NCBI GenBank assembly: GCA_023957835.1
Contig: JAMLGP010000001.1
Span: forward strand, 1,543,575 to 1,607,574
DNA: 64,000 bases
Direction: 5' to 3'
Source of the DNA: Homoserinimonas sp.
GTDB lineage: Bacteria > Actinomycetota > Actinomycetes > Actinomycetales > Microbacteriaceae
Below the pieces are notes generated by a model. That model saw only the letters and a program-made list of their open reading frames with translations, did not search any database and had not been told where the DNA came from. Both the position numbers and the translations under genes were made by a program. This document shows, piece by piece, positions 35,559 to 44,893 of the stretch (its first letter is position 1; every line of letters starts with the position of its first letter).

Positions 35559-36773
35559 TCAAAGCCTAGGTGTTGAGCGCCTGCTGCCTGAAAGTTGATC
35601 CGTGACTACGACCAGCACGAGGCAGAGTGCGGTAATGGCAACATCTGCAAAGGGCAGCAGCTGAAGACCCACTCCGTCAAGCAGTAGCGAGCCGATCAGA
35701 GCACCGCCCCCGATTCCGACATTGAAGGAAGTGGTAACCAGGGCCGCCGAGACATCGCGGATTCGAACTGAGGCAGTCTGCAGCACTCTAGTTTGAAAAA
35801 GCGCGGGAACACCGCCGAATGCGGCACCCCAGATAACGAGCATCACAATCACGACAGGCGGCACCTGGGGAACCAGCCCGAGTGCGAGCACTGCGATTGC
35901 GACCAGGAGCATCCCGGCTGCAAGACCGGCGCGCGGATAGCGGTTGCCGACCATGCCAACAGCCAGCAGGCCAAATGCTCCGGAAATCCCATAGATCAGC
36001 AACAGGATGCTCACACTGTCCACAGAGAAACCGTTCACTTCGGTGAAATAGGGAACGACATAGGTGTACAGGAGGTTGTGTCCGATCATCATGAGCAGGA
36101 TGAACAGGCATATTAGAAGAACCCCGGGGAAGGTTCGGTCTCGACGAAGAGGACCGGGAGTGAGTGTCGCAATTTCAGAGGTCTCGATCCTGAGGTGATC
36201 AACCGGTGGAAGAAACTTGATCGCCAGCAGGCCAAGGAAGATGATCGCGACTCCAACTACGGTGAACGCCAGACGCCAGCCAAGCAGGTGGCCGAGCGCG
36301 GTTCCAGCGGGAACACCGAGAACGAAAGCCGCCGATCCGCCGGCGGATGTAACCGCTACCGCCCTGGCTAGTTGTCCTCTTGGCACGAGGTGCGCGGGAT
36401 ACGCTCCAACCACTGCCCAGAAAAGCCCGTGCGCGAGGCCACCGAGCACCCGGGTTGCAGCCATAACTTCGTAGCTCGGAGCAATCGCGCCGACAAAGTT
36501 TGCCAGGGCGAACACGGCCAGAACTCCCAGTACCAGCGGTTTGCGCTGAAATCTTCGAGTAACCGCGGTCAGCGGAGTTGCTGTTGCAACTACCGTCGCC
36601 GCAAAAAAGGTGACGAGCAAGCCCACCTGGGATTGCGAGACGCCAAGTCCCTCTGCCATTTCGGGCAGCAAGCCGGTGGGCAGAAACTCGCTGGTAACGC
36701 AGACGAAGATCGCACCCGAGAGAGTCAGCAGCCCCGGCCACGGAAACTTCACTCGATTTGCAGCTTCTTGCAC
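35559..36773 (-). CDS. MFS transporter (AraJ/Cmx-like drug or sugar exporter)
   Basis: 404-residue major facilitator with 12 predicted helices. The DHA1 features are SEFLPTGLLPEMAEGLGVS near residue 28, RRFQRKPLVLG in the loop after helix 2, and GLAHGLFWAVVGAYPAHLVP near 112. The substrate is unknown: sugar-efflux and chloramphenicol-type drug efflux are both typical. The frame opens at GTG 36788, but GTG at 36773 has GGGAG eight bases upstream and is preferred. It lies upstream of glpK in the same direction, so a role in export of a related metabolite is possible but unproven. Confidence 0.85.
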   Translation of the reverse strand: MQEAANRVKFPWPGLLTLSGAIFVCVTSEFLPTGLLPEMAEGLGVSQSQVGLLVTFFAATVVATATPLTAVTRRFQRKPLVLGVLAVFALANFVGAIAPSYEVMAATRVLGGLAHGLFWAVVGAYPAHLVPRGQLARAVAVTSAGGSAAFVLGVPAGTALGHLLGWRLAFTVVGVAIIFLGLLAIKFLPPVDHLRIETSEIATLTPGPLRRDRTFPGVLLICLFILLMMIGHNLLYTYVVPYFTEVNGFSVDSVSILLLIYGISGAFGLLAVGMVGNRYPRAGLAAGMLLVAIAVLALGLVPQVPPVVIVMLVIWGAAFGGVPALFQTRVLQTASVRIRDVSAALVTTSFNVGIGGGALIGSLLLDGVGLQLLPFADVAITALCLVLVVVTDQLSGSRRSTPRL

Positions 36774-36870
36774 GCCCGCGACTCCCACTCTTGCGTCAAG
36801 CCGCCGCTGGATGCCGGGATTCCGTCATCCTCTAAAGCGTACTCACTGAATCCAATACGCTTGAGGTTCT

Positions 36871-37731
36871 ATGGGAGACCCTGCTTCGACTCACTGGCTG
36901 ATCACTCTCGTTTGCGTTGATCAGCCCGGAATTGTGCACGCAATTAGCGGGGCCATTGTGGAGGCTGGCGGAAACATCACCGAGTCCCAGCAGTTCGCGA
37001 GCCTGGACACGGGACGGTTCTTCATGCGAGTTCAGGTTGAGTCGCAGACAGATCGAAAAACCCTGGAAGCGAAACTCGCCCCGGTGGCCTCTCGTTTCAA
37101 AATGCAACTGATTCTGGATGTCGTCGGCAGGCCGGTGCGCACTCTTGTGCTCGCATCCAGGGTTGGTCACTGCCTTTCCGACTTGCTCTACCGCAAGAGT
37201 GCAGGGCAGCTCCAGGTGGAGATCCCGCTCATCCTCTCCAACCATCCGCAGTTGAAGGAGCTGGCAGACTTTCACAAGGTACCGTTCGAACTAATTCCCA
37301 TCCGGGACGACGACGGAATGACGCAATTCGAAAGCCGACTGCTCGGCCTCGTCGAAGAACTCGATATTGAGCTCGTGGTACTTGCCAGATTCATGAGGAT
37401 CTTCTCCTCGAAGACCTGTGAGAAGCTCGCAGGAAGAATGATCAACATCCACCACTCCTTTCTGCCCGGATTCAAGGGAGCCAACCCTTACCGCCAGGCC
37501 CATTCGAGAGGGGTGAAGCTAATTGGAGCGACCGCGCACTTCGTTACTGAAGATTTGGATGAGGGTCCGATCATTGAACAGAATGTCGTGCGGGTAAGTC
37601 ACGCGAGGAGCCCCGAAGAACTCCGAGTGATCGGCCAGAACGAAGAGAGCAGAACCCTCAGCCAGGCCGTCAATTGGTTCGCCCAGCACCGCGTGCTTCT
37701 GGATGGCAAGAGAACAATCATTTTCAGCTAG
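36871..37731 (+). CDS. purU: Formyltetrahydrofolate deformylase PurU
   Basis: 286-residue enzyme hydrolysing 10-formyl-THF to formate and THF, balancing one-carbon pools. An N-terminal ACT domain (LVCVDQPGIVHAISGAI, residues 12-85) probably senses glycine or methionine. The catalytic formyltransferase-like domain has NIHHSFLPGFKGANPYRQA near residue 192 (catalytic Asn/His) and the Asp in VTEDLDEGPIIEQ near 230. It fits functionally with glyA-folD at 27-29 kb, though it is not in the same operon. It is divergent from the MFS gene. Confidence 0.95.
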   Translation: MGDPASTHWLITLVCVDQPGIVHAISGAIVEAGGNITESQQFASLDTGRFFMRVQVESQTDRKTLEAKLAPVASRFKMQLILDVVGRPVRTLVLASRVGHCLSDLLYRKSAGQLQVEIPLILSNHPQLKELADFHKVPFELIPIRDDDGMTQFESRLLGLVEELDIELVVLARFMRIFSSKTCEKLAGRMINIHHSFLPGFKGANPYRQAHSRGVKLIGATAHFVTEDLDEGPIIEQNVVRVSHARSPEELRVIGQNEESRTLSQAVNWFAQHRVLLDGKRTIIFS

Positions 37732-37828
37732 GGAATTTCGATTCCTGCCCCTACCGAAGTTGATTGTCAGAACTTAACCTCTGCTCTTGGCAGTGAGGCG
37801 AAAACTCGCTACTCGGTAGGCTGAGGGA

Positions 37829-39007
37829 GTGGAGAACAGCCAGTCCGGTAATAGCGAAGGATTGCTTTTCCACAATGCGAGGAAGATTGACGCTTCCGGT
37901 CAGGTCGATGGATTCTGGATGCTCGTCCGGGAAGGTCGAATAACTGCCACTGGCGTCGGAGCCGCCCCCGATTCTGCAGAAATCGAACGAGCAGAGCGAG
38001 TAGACCTCGGCGGTGACTATCTGACTCCGGGTTTCATCGACCTGCACTGCCACGGCGGCGGCGGACACTCCTTCGATGACAGCGAACAGGAGATCAGAGC
38101 CGCTATTGCAACCCACCGGTCTTACGGAACCACCAGATCCGTGCTCAGCCTCGTTTCGAACCCGATCGCAAGCCTGGTACACAGCCTCGAACAGATTTCC
38201 GATCTAGCGGAATCCGACCCGACGATTCTCGGTTCTCACCTTGAGGGCCCGTTCCTGTCGAACGAGAAACGCGGAGCACACAATCCGGTTTACTTGACTG
38301 ATCCCACCCCGGACCTCGTCGAAGAACTGCTTGGGGCGGCAGGCGATTCTCTGCGTCAGGTGACGATCGCACCAGAGCTACCCGGAGCGATGGCCGCGAT
38401 CGACCAGTTCGCGGCGGCGGGAGTGAAAGTGGCAATCGGCCACTCCGATGCCGACTACAGCCTGACTCTCGAAGCTTTCGACCGCGGGGCAAGCATCCTG
38501 ACTCACGCTTTCAACGCAATGAACGGGATAGGCCACCGTGCCCCCGGCCCTGTACCCGCTGCTCTAAACGACCCTCGGGTCACGGTCGAACTGATACTTG
38601 ACGGACTGCACGTGCATCCCGCGGTTGCGAAAATAGCTTTCGAGACGGCAGGAGACCGGATTGCGCTGGTCACGGATGCCATGGCAGCCGCCGGTTCGGA
38701 TGACGGTGAATACCGACTCGGCTCGCTAAACGTCACGGTCAGGGACGGCAGGGCGACGATTGCCGGCGGCGAGACCATCGCGGGCTCTACTCTGACCCTG
38801 GATAAAGCGGTGAAAAATGCCATATTCGAGTTGAATCTCACTCCAGTGGCCGCCATTACCGCCGCCACAGTTGCGCCAGCCCGCGCACTGGGAGTTGATG
38901 AAGACTTCGGCTTTTTAAGGGAGGGGCTGTTCGCCGACGCGGTCGCCCTGGATTCTGAGTTCAATGTGAAGTCAGTCTGGATTGCGGGATCGCGCGTAAT
39001 CGATTGA
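37829..39007 (+). CDS. nagA: N-acetylglucosamine-6-phosphate deacetylase
   Basis: 392-residue amidohydrolase removing acetate from GlcNAc-6-P to give GlcN-6-P. It shows FIDLHCHGGGGHSFDD near residue 70, the metal-binding Glu in SHLEGPFLSNEKRGAHNP near 138, VAIGHSDADYS and THAFNAMNGIGHR with the metal His residues, and the catalytic Asp in LVTDAMAAAG near 287. The GTG start lies six bases after TAGGCT (37817-37822), suggesting leaderless translation. It works one step before nagB (41.0 kb), which is on the other strand, with the beta-helix gene between them. Confidence 0.95.
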   Translation: MENSQSGNSEGLLFHNARKIDASGQVDGFWMLVREGRITATGVGAAPDSAEIERAERVDLGGDYLTPGFIDLHCHGGGGHSFDDSEQEIRAAIATHRSYGTTRSVLSLVSNPIASLVHSLEQISDLAESDPTILGSHLEGPFLSNEKRGAHNPVYLTDPTPDLVEELLGAAGDSLRQVTIAPELPGAMAAIDQFAAAGVKVAIGHSDADYSLTLEAFDRGASILTHAFNAMNGIGHRAPGPVPAALNDPRVTVELILDGLHVHPAVAKIAFETAGDRIALVTDAMAAAGSDDGEYRLGSLNVTVRDGRATIAGGETIAGSTLTLDKAVKNAIFELNLTPVAAITAATVAPARALGVDEDFGFLREGLFADAVALDSEFNVKSVWIAGSRVID

Positions 39008-39105
39008 ATTTGCCCCGAAAAAGGGCGTAGTATCTGCAAAAGATTTTTTGTTTCCGGCAATTCAATTGGAAACGCATTCCCATTTAGAGGCAAGGTGCTA
39101 AACCT

Positions 39106-41046
39106 ATGAGGCGATCAGTTAAGTCGGTTTCCATGGTCTCCGCAATTGCAATCGGAGCAGCAATGGTCGCGCTCGTTCCGGCTCCCGCTTTCGCCGCGAC
39201 TTACATCGTGAATTCCGGCTCAGATGACGGATCAACAGTGGGAACTCTGCGCTGGGCGATGATCCAGGCCGATATAAACCCCGGTCCCGACACTATTACT
39301 ATCACCTACACCGGAACGATCGCGGCCGGTGCAACCGATTTTCCGACGATCAGCGAAGACTTGACGATCACCGGTCCGGGCTCCGGGCAGCTCACCGTCA
39401 ATGCCTTCTCCACCGCATTTACCATTAGCAATGCAAAGGTCAAGATCAGCGGAATGCGCGTCAATGCGCCGGCAAAGGCGATAGACGCAAGCGGCTTGGC
39501 AAGCCTCAACGTCTCTGATTTCGTTTCCGGAGATCCGATCACAGGTGGCGGTCAAATCAGCTTCGTCGGGGCCAACGCCGCGAGTAGTCTCAGTCTTTCC
39601 TCGGTAACCGTCGAGGACGGCGCGGATGACGGGATCTACGTAGAACTCAATGGCGGTACCGCCGTCCTGAACGGCGTGACGATTTCAAACCGAGGTTCCA
39701 GCGGGCTCGAATTTGGCAACAGCAGCTTCGGCAATCTGGTAATTGACAACCTCAACTCATCCACGAACGATATCGACGGAGTCCTGCTCGGCTGGACCGG
39801 CGGAACGGTCTCGATCAGCAGCTCAACTGCAAATTCAAACGGGGAATCCGGATTCGTACTCGAAATCGAGGGCGACACCGGTTTGAACGCATCCGGACTT
39901 CACGCAGATGAGAACTCAGACACGGGCTTCGCGCTCTCCACGCTGGATACCTCCAGCATCGAAATCACCGGTGCAACTGCAAACGACGGTGATGGAATTG
40001 GAGTTGCAATTGAAAACGTGGACGCCGGTGCCGAAATCTCGCTTTCCGGTTTCGAAGTTCGGAGGAATGCCACCGGAGGAATCTTGGCGGCTATTCCGTT
40101 CGGGGGTCCCGCAGGAATCCTCGGCAAGCTCAACATCAGCGAGACCACGGTCGCTGATCAGACTTCGGCGAGTGGTCTCTTCGGCGCAATATTCCTGGGG
40201 GGCGACGGAAGCGGAGAAATCAACCTGGATCAGGTCAGTGTTCTGGATAACACTTCGTCTACCTCCGTCTTCTCAGGACTCGTGGTGTATCTTTCGGACT
40301 CCGCCAAAGCGACAATTACCAATTCGACGGTAGCGCGCAACTCCGCGCAGTTCATTTCAGGCATCGCAATAGCTGCCGGCCCTCAGACACCGCCTGGGAA
40401 CTTCAACGGATCTGCGCTCATTCAAAGCGTCACAATCTCGAACAACACAGCTCTAGCCCCTGGGCTATTCCTTCAGGACGGTTCGACCGATCTTGCAGCG
40501 GCTCCGAATATGCGTCTGCTCAACAGTACGATTAGCGACAATACGAGTCTGAACACCGGGGCAACCCCGCCCTATTCTCCTTCCGTAATTCTGCAGCACG
40601 TAAATGCGTTGGTAGAAAACAGCATTCTTTCGGGATCGAACTACGCAGATATCGGTGAGGAAGACTCCACGGTAAGTATCAACTACTCTCTAATCCAGAG
40701 CGAAGACGGCACGCTCACTTCGGCAATAGCATCCGGAATCGGAAACCTCACGGGAGTCAGCCCGAACCTCGCCGCCCTGGCGAACAACGGCGGTTCTACT
40801 CTCACGAGGCTCCCCCACGACAACAGTCCCGTTCTCGAGGCGGGTGACCCGCTCTTCTCCGGATTGGCGACCGATCAGCGCGGTCAGGCTCGGGTGGTCG
40901 GACGGCTCGATATGGGAGCGGTGGAGCTCGGACCGATTCTGGCCGACACGGGCGTGGATTTCGGATTGCCTCTTGGAGTGGCGATCTTCCTCCTTATTTC
41001 AGGTGCGGCCGCGCTCGAAGCAACCAGGCGGTTGAGGAGGGCCTAG
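39106..41046 (+). CDS. Cell-wall-anchored parallel beta-helix surface protein (LAxTG)
   Basis: 646 residues. A signal peptide (residues 1-30, ending PAPAFA) is followed by the choice-of-anchor-like start VNSGSDDGSTVGTLRWAM and then about 500 residues of Asn/Ser/Thr-rich beta-helix rungs (repeating patterns such as VTISNN, STANSNGESG, ISDNTSL). The end has the sortase motif LADTG at about residue 613, a hydrophobic span (LPLGVAIFLLISGAAAL) and RRLRR. The LAxTG form is typical of class E sortases in actinobacteria, so it is probably covalently linked to peptidoglycan. Function may be adhesion or polysaccharide binding; no catalytic residues are evident. Its stop overlaps the nagB stop region by 4 bases. 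Confidence 0.85.
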   Translation: MRRSVKSVSMVSAIAIGAAMVALVPAPAFAATYIVNSGSDDGSTVGTLRWAMIQADINPGPDTITITYTGTIAAGATDFPTISEDLTITGPGSGQLTVNAFSTAFTISNAKVKISGMRVNAPAKAIDASGLASLNVSDFVSGDPITGGGQISFVGANAASSLSLSSVTVEDGADDGIYVELNGGTAVLNGVTISNRGSSGLEFGNSSFGNLVIDNLNSSTNDIDGVLLGWTGGTVSISSSTANSNGESGFVLEIEGDTGLNASGLHADENSDTGFALSTLDTSSIEITGATANDGDGIGVAIENVDAGAEISLSGFEVRRNATGGILAAIPFGGPAGILGKLNISETTVADQTSASGLFGAIFLGGDGSGEINLDQVSVLDNTSSTSVFSGLVVYLSDSAKATITNSTVARNSAQFISGIAIAAGPQTPPGNFNGSALIQSVTISNNTALAPGLFLQDGSTDLAAAPNMRLLNSTISDNTSLNTGATPPYSPSVILQHVNALVENSILSGSNYADIGEEDSTVSINYSLIQSEDGTLTSAIASGIGNLTGVSPNLAALANNGGSTLTRLPHDNSPVLEAGDPLFSGLATDQRGQARVVGRLDMGAVELGPILADTGVDFGLPLGVAIFLLISGAAALEATRRLRRA

Positions 41047-41813
41047 TCCCGCTCCCAGTCGAGGCGGCTGTTCCAGGCGTTTCGGTAGTAGTCCGCGAAT
41101 TTGAGTTCGGCGGCAGCCGCCTCGTCTGCAATCACAGTCACGTTCGGGTGAAGCTGGATTACCGAACCGGGAAGGCTTGACGTGACCGGGCCCTCGACCG
41201 CCCCGGCAAGCGCCGGCGCCTTCGCAGCACCGAACGCGAGCAATACAAGGTGCTTCGCCCGAAGGATCGTGCCGAGACCCTGAGTTATGCAGTGGGTAGG
41301 TACTTGATCTGGGGAGTCGAAGAATCGCGCGTTGTCCGTCCTCGTCGCTTCGGTCAGGGTCTTGACCCTGGTAAGTGAAGCCAGTGACGAACCTGGTTCA
41401 TTAAAGCCAATGTGCCCCGTTCTGCCTATTCCGAGAACCTGCAGGTCCACTCCGCCCGCATCGCGGATTGCCTGCTCATAGTCGTCTCCCGCAGTTTCAA
41501 GCGGACCGCTGTCCGCGGGCACGCGAACGAACTCCGGGGTCAACCGCAACGGGCCTACAACTTCTCTGGAAATTACCGAGCGATAAGACTGGGGATGTCC
41601 GACCGGCAGTCCGACATACTCGTCGAGCGCGAATCCGCGCACCTTCGAGAGGTCGAGGTTGAGCTTCGCGAGGGCCTGCCAGGTTGAAAGCGGAGTGGAG
41701 CCGGTTGCGAGACCGAGCACAGCATCCGGCTTTCTCCTAACAAGCCTCGCAATCAGACCCGCGGCGACGCTCCCGCCCTCGATCGAATCTTTGACTATTA
41801 CGACTTCGGCCAC
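41043..41813 (-). CDS. nagB: Glucosamine-6-phosphate deaminase
   Basis: 256-residue enzyme converting GlcN-6-P to fructose-6-P and ammonia. It shows LGLATGSTPLSTWQAL near residue 33, FALDEYVGLP with the catalytic Asp near 63, and LGIGRTGHIGFNEPGSS near 127 with the catalytic Asp/His/Glu network. It is the last gene of the amino-sugar uptake operon: its GTG shares one base with the ROK kinase stop (TAGTG). The gene end overlaps the end of the beta-helix gene on the other strand by 4 bases. Confidence 0.95.
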   Translation of the reverse strand: MAEVVIVKDSIEGGSVAAGLIARLVRRKPDAVLGLATGSTPLSTWQALAKLNLDLSKVRGFALDEYVGLPVGHPQSYRSVISREVVGPLRLTPEFVRVPADSGPLETAGDDYEQAIRDAGGVDLQVLGIGRTGHIGFNEPGSSLASLTRVKTLTEATRTDNARFFDSPDQVPTHCITQGLGTILRAKHLVLLAFGAAKAPALAGAVEGPVTSSLPGSVIQLHPNVTVIADEAAAAELKFADYYRNAWNSRLDWERD

Positions 41814-42817
41814 TAAGCCACCCTAATCTGCTCGCCCCTGATCGTCGTGCTTTTCATGCCTGAGAACGCGGCTCCCAGAGCCGAAATCGGCGCTCCTGCC
41901 GGAACCAGGCAAACGCGCTCGGCCAGCTCGAGCGAGCCCAGAAACGGAGAGTGCTGCGCTCGCTCTTTAAGCACAGCCCGAACCCCCTCAAGCAGAGGAT
42001 CTCCGGCCGCGGCAATCCCGCCGCCGATGACCACCACTTCGACGTCGACTGCGAGCACGAGAATCCGAACCGCTGAGGCGATGCTCTCGAGTAGCTTCGA
42101 CTTGATTCGCATTGCTGCAGAATCTCCGCCCGCCGCGGCCTCGAACAAGTGCTGTATCGGGTTCGGGTGTTCGGTCGGCCACTGCCGGGCAAGCGCGGAA
42201 CCCGAAGCAAGTACTTCAAGGCAGCCGGACTGACCGCAACTGCAGACAGGTCCCAGAGGATCTATCGGAATGTGGCCGATCTCACCTGCCGTACCACGCG
42301 AGCCTCGCCAAAGCGCACCGCCGATCACGATTCCCGCCGCGAGTCCGGTACCGAGGTTCAGGTATGCCATGGAGTGCCGAGAGCTGTCACCGATCGCCGA
42401 GGCGGGCCATCCTGTTTCCGGCCAGCCTCTCGCGCTCAGGAGGTGGTAGGCCCCGAGAGCAGCGGCATTAACGTCGTTTTCCGCATGCACCTCGTGTTCG
42501 AGCACTCTCGAAAGTTCTGATCCCAGATTCAGATCCTCGACGCCCAGATTCACCGCGTGAACAACTCTGCCCGTCGTCGAGTCGACTCGACCCGGAACTC
42601 CGACGCCAATACTCGAGATTTGCGAAATGGGCGAATTTAGGCGCTCTGCGAGCCCCCTAACCGCCTCCTCCGCGCTCGAGAGGACTCCACTAGCTCCATA
42701 GGCAGTGCTCAACCGGAACTGGACGAGTACCTCGCCGGTTTGATCAATCGCCACCGCATCGGTTTTGGTTCCGCCAATGTCAATTCCCAGGTGCATTGAA
42801 AGCTCTTCAGCGGCCAT
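41813..42817 (-). CDS. ROK-family sugar kinase (probable N-acetylglucosamine kinase)
   Basis: About 334 residues. It has the ATP site LGIDIGGTKTDAVAID at the start, the catalytic Asp in VHAENDVNAAALGAY near 115, GTGLAAGIVIGGALWRG near 155 and the ROK zinc site CSCGQSGCLEVLASG near 190. Between the ABC permeases and nagB, the obvious job is phosphorylation of imported GlcNAc to GlcNAc-6-P; glucose or another N-acyl hexosamine are alternatives. Three in-frame ATGs compete (42859, 42817, 42796). 42817 has AGG about 6 bases upstream and 42796 gives the shortest, family-like start; the choice is uncertain. Confidence 0.88.
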   Translation of the reverse strand: MAAEELSMHLGIDIGGTKTDAVAIDQTGEVLVQFRLSTAYGASGVLSSAEEAVRGLAERLNSPISQISSIGVGVPGRVDSTTGRVVHAVNLGVEDLNLGSELSRVLEHEVHAENDVNAAALGAYHLLSARGWPETGWPASAIGDSSRHSMAYLNLGTGLAAGIVIGGALWRGSRGTAGEIGHIPIDPLGPVCSCGQSGCLEVLASGSALARQWPTEHPNPIQHLFEAAAGGDSAAMRIKSKLLESIASAVRILVLAVDVEVVVIGGGIAAAGDPLLEGVRAVLKERAQHSPFLGSLELAERVCLVPAGAPISALGAAFSGMKSTTIRGEQIRVA

Positions 42818-42868
42818 TGAAGCCTGCCTTCCGCACCGCAGAGGCATTCCCGATCGCAAAGATTTTGG

Positions 42869-43783
42869 TCATCCCTTTACCGCTCCGCTTACCAGTCCCT
42901 GGGTCATTCGGCCCTGAATCAGAAGGAAGAAGACGATCACCGGAATCGACATGAGGGTGGACCCGGCCATGATCGCAGCCCAGTTGGTGGTTCCGTTTGC
43001 AACCTGGAAGGTTCTCAGCCAAACCGGCAGCGTCATCATCTCCGGTCTGGCCATGACCACGAGGGCGAGCAGGAACTCATTCCAGGCCTGGATGAATCCG
43101 AATACTCCGGTAGCGACCAGGCCCGGCGCGAGCAGTGGAAAGGTGATTCTCCAGAACGCGCCGGCACGAGAAAGCCCGTCGATCATCCCCGCTTCCTCCA
43201 GATCGACGGGCACGCCGTTTACGAACCCGCGCAGGGTCCAGATTGTGAAAGGCAGCACAGAGGCGCAATAGACGAGCGTCAGGCCGATGATCGTGTTGAG
43301 CAGCGCCCAGCCATCGAGAACTCGATAGATCGAGACGATCATCGCTTCGCCGGGAATCATCTGGATGATCAGGATCGTGATGATGAATGCCCTGCGGCTC
43401 CTGAACCTGAACCGAGTAACTGCCAGCGCAGCAAGAAACGCGAAGAGCAGAGAAACAACTACGGTAAGCAGGGTGACCATGAGCGAGTTCCCGAGTGCTG
43501 GCAGAAACTGCGCGCGGTCCGACTCGAGCAGCACCGTTCCATAGTTCTTGAAGGTGAAGTTCTTCGGCCAGAAGTTGACCTCTGCCCCGATGATCTCGTT
43601 GTTGGGCTGAAAAGAGGTCTGGACCATCCAATAGACCGGAAATACCGAGCCGATGAAGACGAGCACCGAGATGGCGCTGAGGAGAATAGATACCGCACGG
43701 CGCTTCGCTCTCGAATTCCTGCGCCTGATCGTCGGCTGCGCATCAGCCGTACCGGTGGGTCTGGCAACGGTTGCAGCGGTCAC
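42869..43783 (-). CDS. Carbohydrate ABC transporter permease (MalG type)
   Basis: 304-residue permease with six main helices (first at about 25-45, VSILLSAISVLVFIGSVFPVYW). The MalG-type EAA loop contacting the ATPase is VDLEEAGMIDGLSRAGAFWRI near 205. The GTG start at 43783 overlaps the stop of the other permease as GTGA. No cognate ATPase gene is present, so it probably shares a general MsiK-like ATPase encoded elsewhere, as is usual for actinobacterial sugar importers. The context points to GlcNAc or chitobiose as substrate. Confidence 0.93.
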   Translation of the reverse strand: MTAATVARPTGTADAQPTIRRRNSRAKRRAVSILLSAISVLVFIGSVFPVYWMVQTSFQPNNEIIGAEVNFWPKNFTFKNYGTVLLESDRAQFLPALGNSLMVTLLTVVVSLLFAFLAALAVTRFRFRSRRAFIITILIIQMIPGEAMIVSIYRVLDGWALLNTIIGLTLVYCASVLPFTIWTLRGFVNGVPVDLEEAGMIDGLSRAGAFWRITFPLLAPGLVATGVFGFIQAWNEFLLALVVMARPEMMTLPVWLRTFQVANGTTNWAAIMAGSTLMSIPVIVFFLLIQGRMTQGLVSGAVKG

Positions 43784-44727
43784 AGTTGCTCCTCCTTGAG
43801 GGACTGGCGAACGTAATAGAGCGAGATCGCCATCATGAAGAACACGGTGATAACGGCAATCGCGCCGCCCATTCCAAAGTTCCCTGAGCTCAAAGCCGTC
43901 TGATAGATGTAGACGCCGAGAGTGGAAGTCTGATCCCGGATGCCGCCGATCCCCTGGAGCGCATAAATCTGAGTGAAGACCCGAAGGTCCCAAATGACCT
44001 GGAGGATCGTCACCACGAGGAAGATCGAGCGCAGGTACGGAAGAGTAATGAGCCTGAAGCGCTGTGTTCCGCGTGCGCCGTCAAGTTGCGCGGCCTCGAG
44101 GATCTCATCGGGAATCTGGGTAAGACCCGCGTAGACCGTGAATGCGACGAAAGGAATTGCTCCCCAGACGACGATGATCGTCGCCACGAGGAAGAAGCTC
44201 AGAGGGTTGATCAACCAGGAGTGACCCTGGTAGTCGAGTCCGAAGACGTGAGTGAAAATATAGTTGACGACTCCGTAAGAGGTATCGAAGATCCAGCCCC
44301 AGACGATAGTGGCGGTAAGCGCAGGCATTGCCCAGGCGAGCAATAGCCCTGTTGACATGAGCACTCTGAAGAACTTGTTGAGCTTCGTCATGAGAATGGC
44401 GACGAGCGTTCCCCCTACCATCGTCACCGCGACGTTCACGAGGCAAAACAGGATGCTTCTGACCATTACGTTCCAGAAGCTCGGATCAGTGAGTACTTTC
44501 AGGTAGTTCTTGAATCCGACGAACGGCGCCGGAGCCCCGAATACCTGAGGTCTGCCGAACTCCTGGAAAGAGATCACGAAGAGCTGAATGAGGGGCCAGC
44601 CGACGATAATCAGCAGCACCACGGTCGCCGGAACGAGCAGCGAGTATGGCGTCAGTTGAAACCGGGGCTTCTTCCCTCTCACCTTTCCGTCAAGAGCTGG
44701 AGAAGGTGCGATCGTTGGTGCAGACAT
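43780..44727 (-). CDS. Carbohydrate ABC transporter permease (MalF type)
   Basis: 315-residue permease with six helices (first at about 28-50, YSLLVPATVVLLIIVGWPL). The EAA loop is IPDEILEAAQLDGARGTQRF near residue 215. The ATG at 44727 has GGAGGG about 7 bases upstream; an ATG five codons earlier is less well placed. Two stem-loops separate it from the upstream binding-protein gene, and its stop overlaps the next permease by 4 bases, so the two permeases should be made in equal amounts. Confidence 0.93.
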   Translation of the reverse strand: MSAPTIAPSPALDGKVRGKKPRFQLTPYSLLVPATVVLLIIVGWPLIQLFVISFQEFGRPQVFGAPAPFVGFKNYLKVLTDPSFWNVMVRSILFCLVNVAVTMVGGTLVAILMTKLNKFFRVLMSTGLLLAWAMPALTATIVWGWIFDTSYGVVNYIFTHVFGLDYQGHSWLINPLSFFLVATIIVVWGAIPFVAFTVYAGLTQIPDEILEAAQLDGARGTQRFRLITLPYLRSIFLVVTILQVIWDLRVFTQIYALQGIGGIRDQTSTLGVYIYQTALSSGNFGMGGAIAVITVFFMMAISLYYVRQSLKEEQL

Positions 44728-44795
44728 GCTCGTCCCTCCCACTTAGTATTGGTCTGTGCCCCGTCCATTCCTGGGGCGATGGGTATTGCATGGTG

Positions 44796-44832
44796 GATGC
44801 TCGGCGCGACATGCACGGTCGCGCCGAGCATC
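44796..44832. repeat. 15-base-arm stem-loop between binding protein and permease genes
   Basis: Perfect arms GATGCTCGGCGCGAC (44796-44810) and GTCGCGCCGAGCATC (44818-44832) with a 7-base loop. The T run (44833-44837) is on the plus strand, so for the minus-strand operon mRNA this is a bare hairpin preceded by A residues. It probably blocks 3' exonucleases, stabilising the binding-protein mRNA, rather than ending transcription of the operon. Confidence 0.7.
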
Positions 44833-44852
44833 TTTTTCTCACCATGGAGGCT

Positions 44853-44882
44853 GGGTGGGCCGATCCCGAAACCGGCCCACCC
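44853..44882. repeat. Second stem-loop after the sugar-binding-protein gene
   Basis: Perfect 10-base arms GGGTGGGCCG (44853-44862) and CGGCCCACCC (44873-44882) around a 10-base loop, 11 bases beyond the binding-protein stop codon. As with its neighbour, the T run (44884-44888) is on the side that serves the plus strand. Two hairpins in a row at this place would favour accumulation of the upstream part of the mRNA. Confidence 0.7.
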
Positions 44883-44893
44883 GTTTTTGGCTT

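Noticed and set aside
37732..37828. DasR-type operator upstream of nagA
   Set aside because: No copy of the ACTGGTCTAGACCACT-like palindrome is present here or before the GH20 genes and transport operon.
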